In this document: piece by piece, positions 48,681 to 55,986 of the stretch | Numbering within the stretch: position 1 is the first letter of the stretch | How the letters are laid out: every line of letters starts with the position of its first letter | Origin: Haliea sp. | Lineage (GTDB): Bacteria; Pseudomonadota; Gammaproteobacteria; Pseudomonadales; Halieaceae | Assembly (NCBI GenBank): GCA_016704305.1 | Contig: JADJAL010000017.1 | Coordinates: 69,878 to 133,877 of the forward strand | Direction of reading: 5' to 3' | DNA length: 64,000 bases | Translations under genes and position numbers: made by a program | Notes under the pieces: model-generated | Database searches by the model: none | What the model saw: the letters and a program-made list of their open reading frames with translations, nothing else | Told to the model about the DNA's origin: nothing

Positions 48681-49037
48681 CTACCAACCCGTGATCTGGT
48701 GACCCGATCGGCCCAGGCCGCAGTCGCCGTCAGACTTCTGCAACACCGCTTCAGCAGCGGCGGCGTCGGCGACCTGCTCAAACTGTGCCCGGCCCTGCTG
48801 GTATTCACTGGCTGCCACAGTCTGGTCCAGCGCGCCGGAGCGGATGACATAATTCCAGGCCAGCCACAGGTCGGTTCTCGAGGTGCCGCTCACCTGCTTT
48901 GACGCCAGGCCGCCGATGACCAGCCCCTTGCAATATTCAGGCGGTTCTTGTGATACCGGTTCCTCCCACGGCCATGTCGAGGCGCCGGCACTTGCAGTTG
49001 TCAAGGTGAGGATCAAAGCGAGCAGTGTTCTGGTCAT
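48681..49037 (-). CDS. Small secreted protein of unknown function
   Basis: The protein has 118 residues. Signal peptide 1-19 (LLALILTLTTASAGA) with a likely AxA site. The mature protein has two cysteines (EYCKGLV near 36 and DGDCGLG near 106) that may form a disulfide, and a helical middle (RTDLWLAWNYVIRSG, ASEYQQGRAQFEQVAD). It is vaguely reminiscent of Rap1a/Tai-type periplasmic proteins, but I cannot support that. It is transcribed toward the preceding hydrolase gene and may be in a unit with the DUF4124 gene upstream. Confidence 0.7.
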   Translation of the reverse strand: MTRTLLALILTLTTASAGASTWPWEEPVSQEPPEYCKGLVIGGLASKQVSGTSRTDLWLAWNYVIRSGALDQTVAASEYQQGRAQFEQVADAAAAEAVLQKSDGDCGLGRSGHQITGW

Positions 49038-49078
49038 GTATAGCCTCGAGTATTCAACGGGGGATCAGGCGGAATTGC

Positions 49079-49603
49079 CTAGCGGCGATGCATCGCCCGC
49101 TCTTCAGCGGAGAAATCGCCCTCTTCACGCGGCATCTGCGCATCGCTGTCGCCAACCTCGCGCGGCATCTGCGCATCGTAGTCGCCCACCTCGCGCGGCA
49201 TCTGTGCGTCCGAGTCCCCCACTTCCCTGGGGGCTTCAGCGTCCAGTACTTCATCCGGGGCAGCGGGGTCGATGCGATCGAATTCGCGTTCGCGTCGCAG
49301 GTCGTCGTCGTAGACTTCATCCTGGTCGTTGTTGGCATCGTGAATGATGACGGTCCTGTTTTGCTGCGCTGGCGCCTGCTCCTCAACGACGGTTTGCGGC
49401 GCTGAGTCTTCCTGTGGCTCTGCCGGGGGCGCATCGATAATGTTGGTTTGTTGTAAGTCTATTGCCTCCGCATTCGGTCCGGACGGCGAGTCGCTGAATT
49501 CCGGGTTCCCCTCGGCATCCGTGGTTTCGTAAATCTCAGCCCAGGCCGCAGGCTGCAATGCCGTGGCGGCCAAAAGAATTGAGAAGGCTTTCAGAAGTCT
49601 CAT
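49079..49603 (-). CDS. DUF4124 domain periplasmic protein with C-terminal 11-residue repeats
   Basis: The protein has 174 residues. Signal peptide 1-22 (LLAATALQPAAWA), then the DUF4124 motif EIYETTDAEGNPEFSDSP, a small beta domain common in gammaproteobacterial envelope proteins. An acidic Pro/Gln/Ala linker follows. The C-terminus holds four units of the form DAQMPREVGDS (about 121-164), each 33 bases long in DNA. The function is unknown; the repeat part is likely disordered and may vary in copy number. Confidence 0.85.
   Translation of the reverse strand: MRLLKAFSILLAATALQPAAWAEIYETTDAEGNPEFSDSPSGPNAEAIDLQQTNIIDAPPAEPQEDSAPQTVVEEQAPAQQNRTVIIHDANNDQDEVYDDDLRREREFDRIDPAAPDEVLDAEAPREVGDSDAQMPREVGDYDAQMPREVGDSDAQMPREEGDFSAEERAMHRR
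49113..49244. repeat. Four 33-bp tandem repeats in the DUF4124 gene
   Basis: Copies of CGCGGCATCTGCGCATCG start at 49128, 49161 and 49194, with a degenerate fourth unit at about 49224. The period keeps the reading frame. Confidence 0.8.
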
Positions 49604-49684
49604 GCCAGTTTCCTACCGAGGGATTTCCCGGCTGATAATAGAGTATTTTTTCCTGCCGCGTCAGTCCCCGGCCCAGCTCCCGGG

Positions 49685-50531
49685 TCAGTCCCCGGCTTCG
49701 GCATCGCGCAAACGCTGCTTGCGACTTTCCTCGTCGGCCAGCGCGGCTTTAATCTCCTGCATGACACTGTCGACGTCAGCCGAGTGCGTGTCCACTTCGA
49801 ACTGTCCCGTCAGTTTCACGTCGGGGTGCAACAGGCCCTCTTCATACAGCGCCCAGATTTCCTCGGCATAGTGGCTATTGCGCAGCTCGGGTGCGAACAG
49901 GCCGTAGTAATCCGACATATTCTTCACATCCCGCTCCAGCATGCTGCGCGCATTGTTGTTGGCGGCAGCGTCAACGGCCTGCGGCAGGTCAATGATGACC
50001 GGCCCGTTTTCATCCACCAGCACATTGAACTCGGACAGGTCGCCGTGCACCAGGCCGGCACACAACATGCACATCACGTAGTGCATCATCAACGCGTGGT
50101 CCTCCCTGGCCTGTTCCGCGGACATGGAGACCTCGTTCAGGCGCGGTGCGACATCGCCATTTTCATCGGTGATCAGCTCCATCAGCAGGACGCCATCGAA
50201 ACACCCGTAGGGCTCCGGTACCCGCACACCCGCGCGCGCCAGGCGATACAAGGCATCCACCTCGGCGTTCTGCCAGGTATCTTCCTGTTGCTTGCGGCCG
50301 AACTTGGAGCCTTTTTCGATTGCGCGCGCGCGCCGGGTATTGCGCACCTTGCGGCCCTCGGTGTACTGCGCGGCCTTTTTGAAACTGCGCTTGAGGGATC
50401 TTGGCGCAGCGAACCTTGGAGCCACAGCGCACGATGAATACGTCGGCTTCCTTGCCACTCATCAGTGGGCGAATGACTTCGTCTACCAACCCATCGTCTA
50501 CCAGCGGTTGCAGGCGGCTGGGTATTTTCAT
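49685..50531 (-). CDS. RIO-type serine protein kinase (frameshifted in this sequence)
   Basis: This is a bacterial RIO1-like kinase. The start MKIPSRLQPLVDDGLVDEV (ATG at 50531) leads to the nucleotide loop MSGKEADVF and the Lys of KVRCAK. The frame then breaks near 50395-50403 and goes on as SLKRSFKKAAQYTEGRKVRN. The catalytic loop VHGDLSEFNVLV and metal loop IIDLPQAVDAA are intact. Against the usual spacing between CAK and KRSF about 11 bases seem to be missing, so the joint is not a simple one-base slip. The full length is near 280 residues. The cellular target is unknown in bacteria. Confidence 0.85.
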
Positions 50532-50568
50532 GGAGTGCCCTTATCACAGACTAAAGCTGACATCGCGT

Positions 50569-51003
50569 TTATCGCGGTTCCGCAATAAAAACGGGTATCT
50601 TGCGCGTGGTTTTTGCCTGGTAATCGTTGTAGGGCGGGTAGGCCGCCGCTGCTGCCGCCCACAGTGTGCCCCGCTCCTGCTCGTCGGTCACTTCCCGAGC
50701 ACGCATGTCAAACACCTCGGTCTTGTCGCGAATCTGGATGTCAGGGTGGGCGCGCAGGTTATACACCCAGACCGGATTCTTCGGCTGGCCGCCCATCGAT
50801 CCGACCAACACATAGCAGCCGTTGACTTCGACGCGCATCAGCGGGATTTTGCGGATGCCGCCGGTTTTATTGCCGGTATGCGTGACCAGTATGCAGGGCA
50901 TGCCGGTGTCCAGCAGTGTGTTGCCCTGCGTGCCGCCACTGCTTTCATACAGTTCAACCTGTTCGCGTACCCAATCCAGCGTGGGCGGGAGATAGTCGGC
51001 CAT
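50569..51003 (-). CDS. Nitroreductase-family deazaflavin-dependent (DDN-like) oxidoreductase
   Basis: The protein has 144 residues with the split-barrel FMN/F420-binding fold. TGMPCILVTHTGNKTGGIRKIPLMRV and YVLVGSMGGQPKNPVWVYNL are the signature lines of the DDN family, whose mycobacterial member uses coenzyme F420 to reduce quinones and nitro drugs. AAYPPYNDYQAKT is the conserved end. In gammaproteobacteria F420 synthesis is patchy, and no F420 genes are in the window, so the cofactor is open. The gene follows on from the RIO kinase region on the same strand. Confidence 0.88.
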   Translation of the reverse strand: MADYLPPTLDWVREQVELYESSGGTQGNTLLDTGMPCILVTHTGNKTGGIRKIPLMRVEVNGCYVLVGSMGGQPKNPVWVYNLRAHPDIQIRDKTEVFDMRAREVTDEQERGTLWAAAAAAYPPYNDYQAKTTRKIPVFIAEPR

Positions 51004-51185
51004 GGTCAGTGCTCCTGTCGTTATTGCGGGTATGCGGCGCGCCGGGCCCGGGCATGTGGAAAACAGCTAAAGCTTGCGGTTGCCGCATGGGCATGTACTA
51101 TGCCTCAGGATAGGCGGTTGGCAGTAGAAATTCTACACACCGACGCTCGCTATAGTGCTGCGCTGGAGATTTGGGAACAAACGCC

Positions 51186-51571
51186 GTGGAAACAATCCTG
51201 ATTGATGAACCGCTCAATGTCTTTGGTGAAGTCCTGTTGCCCTGCAGTGAAGATCCGCTCACGGGTTTCCTGCGCGACGGGTGCTGCAATACCAATGACC
51301 AGGATGTCGGCTCTCACACAGTCTGTATCCAGGTGACGGAGGCGTTCCTGCAGTACTCGCGCTTTGCCGGCAATGACCTCAGCACCCCGATGCCCGAGTA
51401 CGGCTTCCCCGGGCTCAAGCCCGGCGACCGCTGGTGTTTGTGCGCGCCGCGCTGGCTGCAAGCCTATGAACAAAAAATGGCGCCCAAGGTATTCCTGACC
51501 CGCACGCATATCCGCGCGCTGGAAACCGTGCCTTGGAAGTGTTGCGCAAGTATGCGGCCGACCTGAACTGA
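51186..51571 (+). CDS. DUF2237 family protein (3' end frameshifted)
   Basis: This is a small Cys-rich protein of unknown function. PLNVFGEVLLPCSEDPLTGFLRDGCCNT, DVGSHTVCIQV, GNDLSTPMPEYGFPGLKPGD and RWCLCAPRW are all family hallmarks, with cysteines spaced as if for a metal or disulfides. The frame as read stops at 51566 after an odd tail. One missing base near 51533 (CCTT) restores the natural end LEVLRKYAADLN with its TGA at 51569-51571. The GTG at 51186 gives the usual N-terminus. It is transcribed alone. Confidence 0.88.
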
Positions 51572-51668
51572 TCGGCATTCACGCGCGACGTCCAAATTGC
51601 AAATCACAACTCGCAGAAAACCCTCATAAACAGCTGAGCCGGAAGTCGCGGCACCAACAGGAGAAACA

Positions 51669-52385
51669 ATGCTCGCTGCTCCTCTCCCCACGGTGGAGAT
51701 CAATCCCGGGCCGACCCCGGTCGCGGTCGTCATCTGGCTGCACGGCCTGGGTGCCGACGGACACGATTTTGAGCCGATAGTGCCGCAACTGCGCCTGCCA
51801 CCCGAGCTGCCGATACGTTTTGTCTTTCCCCATGCGCCCGAGATCGCGGTCACCGCCTTCGGCGGACAGCGCGCACGGGCGTGGTTTGATTTCAATCCGG
51901 CGATGGGTCCCGACTTGCCGGGCATGAAAAAATCCGCGTCGCAAATACGCGATCTCATCCAGAACGAGATCGACGGCGGCACGCCGGCGGAGCGCATCCT
52001 GCTGGCCGGGTTCTCCCAGGGCGGCGTGATGGCGTTCCATACCGCGCTTTACTACCCGAAACGCCTGGCCGGCATCCTTGCGCTCTCTACCTTTCTCGCC
52101 GACGGCGAACGGCTTGCTACCGACAAGGCCGCCGCGAATGCGAATATCCCCATTTTGATGTGTCATGGCGCGCACGATACGGTACTGCCGATGTCGCTGG
52201 GCGAATCCTCGCGGGTCGCGCTGGTAAACGCCGGCTACGCGGTGGAGTGGCGCGAGTATCCGATGGCGCATGAAGTGTGCCGGGCGGAGATACGGGATAT
52301 CAGCGAGTGGCTGCAGACCGTGCTTGGGCAAACAGGATTAGATGGATACTTGACGTTGAGACCGGCGGCAAATCGAATGGCATAG
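51669..52385 (+). CDS. estB: Phospholipase/carboxylesterase family hydrolase
   Basis: This cytoplasmic alpha/beta hydrolase of the acyl-protein-thioesterase/EstB type has 238 residues. The oxyanion line is VVIWLHGLGADGHDF, the nucleophile is in GFSQGGVMAF, the acid in CHGAHDTVLP and the His in YPMAHEVC. Such enzymes cleave short-chain esters, lysophospholipids or S-acyl groups. The last dozen residues (LDGYLTLRPAANRMA) lie within the arm of a palindromic element that also supplies the stop codon, so the C-terminus was probably reshaped by that insertion. Confidence 0.92.
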   Translation: MLAAPLPTVEINPGPTPVAVVIWLHGLGADGHDFEPIVPQLRLPPELPIRFVFPHAPEIAVTAFGGQRARAWFDFNPAMGPDLPGMKKSASQIRDLIQNEIDGGTPAERILLAGFSQGGVMAFHTALYYPKRLAGILALSTFLADGERLATDKAAANANIPILMCHGAHDTVLPMSLGESSRVALVNAGYAVEWREYPMAHEVCRAEIRDISEWLQTVLGQTGLDGYLTLRPAANRMA

Positions 52386-52474
52386 GGGCGGGACACGCGC
52401 AAACCCATCCATGTGGGGCTTGAGATGTCGCGTCCCGAGCCTCGCACAGTCCCGCCCTTATGCCCATTCGATTT
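52370..52474. repeat. Long inverted repeat overlapping the esterase stop (composite palindromic element 2)
   Basis: The arms at 52370-52394 and 52449-52474 are complementary over about 25 bases with one mismatch and one bulge. Inside, GCGGGACACGCG followed by AACCCATCCATG and GGGGCT (52388-52420) matches the core of the element at 44517-44548 read on the other strand. The outer arms of the two elements are unrelated. Confidence 0.75.
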
Positions 52475-52575
52475 ACCGCCTACGTGCCACTATCAGGCCC
52501 GAGTAAGCGTCGTACGAACTAAAGACTTTTTGCTTATTAGCAATGGTGCGGGCTGCCGCGCGGAGTGTGATAACG

Positions 52576-52965
52576 ATGTTTACCTTGAAAAACCTTGGCC
52601 TGGCCTTTGTCTTCCTGTGGTTCATGATCGGCGGCATCGCGCACTTTACCAACACGGAATTTTTCGCGGCGATCATGCCGCCCTATATTGATAGCGGCTA
52701 TCACAACGCGATTGTGTATATCAGCGGGGTGTTTGAAATTCTCGGCGCTATCGGCATCCTCATTCCGACGCTGAGGCAATGGGCGGGCAACGGGCTGTTG
52801 CTGCTGGTGGTGGCCGTCTCGCCGGCCAATATCCACATGTGGCTGCACCCCGAGTTGTTCCCCGATGTGCCGCCGGTGTTTCTCAGTGTTCGGCTGGTGG
52901 TGCAGGTGTTGCTGTTGGCGCTGATCTGGTGGTGCACGCGCATGCCCAGGAGGGCAACAGCTTGA
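52576..52965 (+). CDS. DoxX family membrane protein
   Basis: The protein has 129 residues with four predicted transmembrane helices (about 5-22, 46-66, 74-92, 102-122). The GGIAHFTNTEFFAAIMPPYI and HNAIVYISGVFEILGAIGIL text is typical of DoxX-like proteins, some of which take part in quinone or thiosulfate redox chemistry. The function here is unknown. The ATG at 52576 fits the first helix. It follows the palindromic element and seems to be transcribed alone. Confidence 0.87.
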   Translation: MFTLKNLGLAFVFLWFMIGGIAHFTNTEFFAAIMPPYIDSGYHNAIVYISGVFEILGAIGILIPTLRQWAGNGLLLLVVAVSPANIHMWLHPELFPDVPPVFLSVRLVVQVLLLALIWWCTRMPRRATA

Positions 52966-53001
52966 TGCCACTCCACATCCCAGGCTAATGCTCAGTGGAT
53001 T

Positions 53002-53910
53002 CTAGGCTTCGATGAGCGCTTGTACGTAGCGACGTATCGCCGACCAGGCGCAATTGGCCTCGGGTACCCCGGCGGTCACCAATCCGTGCCAGCCCTGTAT
53101 CATGCCGGGCCAGCTCTCCATCGTCACCGCGACGCCCGCGCGCAGTGCGTTGACGCCGAGCGCGATGGCGCCCTCGCGCACGGTATCGAACTGGCCAATC
53201 TGCAAATACAGCGGCGGCAGGCCGCGCAGGTCGGCGTAGGCAGGGGAGACACGCGGATCATCCAGCGCGAATTGCGCCGCAACATAATCGCGGCCACGGT
53301 TGCGCACCCATTCGGGCGTCAGGAAGGGGTCCCGACCCGGCACGGCGGGACCCGACACCGACAGATCGAACCATCCCGTCAGCGACACGAAGGCCGCAGG
53401 TAGCGGCAGGCCCTCGTCCCGCAGTCGCAGCAGTACGCCCATGGCGAGGCTGCCGCCACAGGATTCCCCCAGCAGTACGATGGTCGCAGGGTCAGTGCCG
53501 CTGCGCACCAATCCGCAGTAGGCGTTGAAGCAGTCATCCGCGGCGGCGGGATACGGGTGCTCTGGCGCGAGCCGGTAGTCGGGCATCACGACGCGGCAGT
53601 CGAGCTGCGCTGCGATGATCTCGGCATAGAAATGGTATTCGTCGAGTGGCGTGGAAACAAAGGCGCCGCCGTGGCAGTGGAAAGCTGTGAACGACGGCGC
53701 AGCGCCCTTCAGGCTGTAGTCGCCACAGCGAACGTCGCCATAGTTGGCGATCACGACAGCAAAATCTGCTGTGGTGGGATGCCCGTGGAAGGGCGCGAAC
53801 ATCGCGCGCACCGCGTGGAAATCTGCTGCCGGGTCAGCAAAATCGCGCGGGATCATGCTGACGATGGCCTGTAATTCCTTACTCTGCATCGCGCCGGTTA
53901 GCCTGTACAT
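53002..53910 (-). CDS. HSL-family esterase (alpha/beta hydrolase 3)
   Basis: The protein has 302 residues. The oxyanion motif HCHGGAFVSTP is a variant of HGGG; the nucleophile is Ser in GESCGGSLAM; an acid follows in QIGQFDTVREGA and the His in QGWHGL. These place it in the hormone-sensitive-lipase-like family of short-chain carboxylesterases. No signal peptide. An alternative start lies 7 codons downstream at 53889. It lies 17 bases downstream of the peptidase gene on the same strand and is probably co-transcribed. Confidence 0.88.
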   Translation of the reverse strand: MYRLTGAMQSKELQAIVSMIPRDFADPAADFHAVRAMFAPFHGHPTTADFAVVIANYGDVRCGDYSLKGAAPSFTAFHCHGGAFVSTPLDEYHFYAEIIAAQLDCRVVMPDYRLAPEHPYPAAADDCFNAYCGLVRSGTDPATIVLLGESCGGSLAMGVLLRLRDEGLPLPAAFVSLTGWFDLSVSGPAVPGRDPFLTPEWVRNRGRDYVAAQFALDDPRVSPAYADLRGLPPLYLQIGQFDTVREGAIALGVNALRAGVAVTMESWPGMIQGWHGLVTAGVPEANCAWSAIRRYVQALIEA

Positions 53911-53927
53911 ATGCTGAGAACATCCGC

Positions 53928-55064
53928 TTAAGCGACGGCCGTGGCGCGACGGCGCGCACCACCCAGCTTGGCCAGGTCGGTAAGCACATCAAGAAAGGCC
54001 CTGACCGATGACAGGGGCGCCGACTCGGACATTGTGTGGTAGCCCGAGGTGGGGATTTGCAATGTCGTGCCATCCACCAGGCCATTTGATGCGCTGATGA
54101 TACGGCCCATCTCGGTGGAGCCCAACGAGCGCGGGTCCTCCCCTTTTGCGCGTGCGCGCTCGTTTAGCGCTTCGACATAGGTATCCTTCATCTGGTACTG
54201 CACCCCGTGCTTTTCGCACAGGCGCACCAGTTTGCGGGTCAACTGTGGATTGAACTGCGCATTGGCATCCTTGTTGCGCAACACCAGTTGTTGCTGCGAG
54301 GCCGCGCGAAAGTCGGGGTAGGGGCTGGTATCCACGACGATGAGTTGATTGCTGTCGTTGCCGAAGCGACGAAACCATTCGAGCAGGTAGCGCCAGCTCT
54401 TTCCCGCTTCCTCTTGCGACGTAAAAAACACCGTGCCTTTAAAACCCAGCTCGAACAGGTAGACGAGCGCGGCGGCGGTCAATACATTGTCGAGCTGCCC
54501 GACCAGCGCCTGGTCGGTGATCTTCAGCGCATCGGCGAATGCGACCGGTGTGCCGGCGACAAGGTGTTCCAGGCCATTCACTTCGAAAATAAGGTTGTTC
54601 CGGTACTCGCAGATGTAGGCGCGCGTGATCTCGCCACGGCCGCGGTAGGCGCCGGACCAGGGTTCGTAAGCGAATACGTATTCCGCGCTGAAGCGATCGA
54701 CGATTTTTTTCATCAGCTGTTCGCCGACGGAGTTGCCCAGCAGGTCGGACCGCGAGCCCGCGACGAAGGCGGCGTACTGGAACTCATTGGGGCCGGTGCA
54801 GATCAGTCCGTGGCGATCGACGTGCGCCGACAGCATCAGGCTATCCGGCTTGCTGCCGCGCGCGACGAGCAAGCCCTCGTACCACGTCACCTGTGCGCCA
54901 CGCTCTTCCAGTTCACGCTGTAGCACGCGGAAAAAACTGTGCTCGGACCCAACCACGCTGGGTTGGCGAATCAGCAACGCCAGCAGTTCCAGGAAGCGCA
55001 ACGGGAGATCGGGTGCCGGCGTCCCCCGCGCGGTGCGTTTGCGCGAGGTCACATCAGATTTCAT
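53928..55064 (-). CDS. M42/M20-like metallopeptidase family protein
   Basis: This predicted aminopeptidase-like di-metal hydrolase has 378 residues from the ATG at 55064. LMLSAHVDRHGL supplies the first metal ligands, GQLDNVL the bridging Asp, FTSQEEAGKSWRY the catalytic Glu and a metal ligand, VDTSPYPD another ligand, and TSGYHTMSE the last His. An insertion domain lies between about 90 and 180. No signal peptide. It is upstream of the esterase with a short gap, so a role in processing small peptides or amides with that esterase is possible but inferred. Confidence 0.85.
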   Translation of the reverse strand: MKSDVTSRKRTARGTPAPDLPLRFLELLALLIRQPSVVGSEHSFFRVLQRELEERGAQVTWYEGLLVARGSKPDSLMLSAHVDRHGLICTGPNEFQYAAFVAGSRSDLLGNSVGEQLMKKIVDRFSAEYVFAYEPWSGAYRGRGEITRAYICEYRNNLIFEVNGLEHLVAGTPVAFADALKITDQALVGQLDNVLTAAALVYLFELGFKGTVFFTSQEEAGKSWRYLLEWFRRFGNDSNQLIVVDTSPYPDFRAASQQQLVLRNKDANAQFNPQLTRKLVRLCEKHGVQYQMKDTYVEALNERARAKGEDPRSLGSTEMGRIISASNGLVDGTTLQIPTSGYHTMSESAPLSSVRAFLDVLTDLAKLGGARRRATAVA

Positions 55065-55376
55065 TGCGGCTCTATCCCCTGTGCGAGTGAAGTGCGGCGT
55101 CACTGCCAGCGGCGGCAGAGTGGGTTACCAGTGATCTAATTAGCATCTAATCGACAGCGTCGCAATCAAATTTTCCTCGGTATTTACCGGACGGCTCCCC
55201 GTGCGAGCCGGCACGGGAATTCCTGCTGCTGATTTTGCGACAACGTCAGCAAAAACGGGGTTGCTTACAGCAATTAAATCCTTGCCTGCCCAGTGGCGTT
55301 CAGCTACATTTTTGCCAAATCTGCTGGGGCAGGCCACTGCGCCAGGGCTCGCTCGGTCGTCGCCAGCAGGGATTAC

Positions 55377-55796
55377 ATGCGTCAGTCTTCGATTAAAGGA
55401 CAACAGCAAGTGTTGACTCAGGATTGTAAAGTAGTCTGGTACGGCAAGCTGAAAATAGATGATAAGGAAACTCCCGTGGTCTTTGACCCACTGCTAGTGC
55501 CCAGCATAAAAGGCTGTATTTACCTGTACAACCTGGAGCGCGATACCATCGTCCAGTACACGTGGAATATTGTGCAGAAGTTGTTGGTTGATGTGGATAA
55601 AAACGACAAGGCAGCATTCAAGAAATCAGTGGATCCCAAGTGGAAGGCCGCGCGAAAGCGCTTTACCAAGGGCAGGATAAACGAGCTGTCATCGGACCAT
55701 AAAGCGCCGGTAGCCGCCGCGCCTCGGGCTGAGGTCGTTGATAACCGCTGGGACGCCACTGACGACGACAGCTTTGAGCTGGATGACATGGCCTGA
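55377..55796 (+). CDS. Small hypothetical protein
   Basis: The protein has 139 residues. I do not recognise the family. Residues 15-80 look like a compact alpha/beta fold (CKVVWYGKLKIDDKETPVV, GCIYLYNLERDTIVQYTW); 85-115 are basic (KWKAARKRFTKGR); the end is acidic (DATDDDSFELDDMA). There is no signal peptide. The ATG at 55377 follows a CAGGG site. About 270 bases of plain intergenic DNA precede it. Confidence 0.6.
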   Translation: MRQSSIKGQQQVLTQDCKVVWYGKLKIDDKETPVVFDPLLVPSIKGCIYLYNLERDTIVQYTWNIVQKLLVDVDKNDKAAFKKSVDPKWKAARKRFTKGRINELSSDHKAPVAAAPRAEVVDNRWDATDDDSFELDDMA

Positions 55797-55986
55797 CCAG
55801 CTAACGCTCCCCCGCCCGCCTTTGCCACCGCGCAATACGCTGTCGTGTTGACTGCGACGACCGAAGCGATAAGATGGAAGTCACAATAATAATGCCGAGT
55901 CGTTAGCAGCAGCAGCGAAGCATCGCCAACCGCAACGTGGACACAGCGTGGTTGCAGCCGCGCGGCTCGGGTTGGAGAGCGTGTCC

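Noticed and set aside
48681..49037. Rap1a/Tai-type immunity protein call for the small secreted protein
   Set aside because: Only size, signal peptide and two cysteines agree; no effector gene or family motif supports it.
49113..49244. 33-bp repeats considered as a CRISPR array
   Set aside because: The units are directly adjacent with no unique spacers, stay in frame and lie inside a protein gene.
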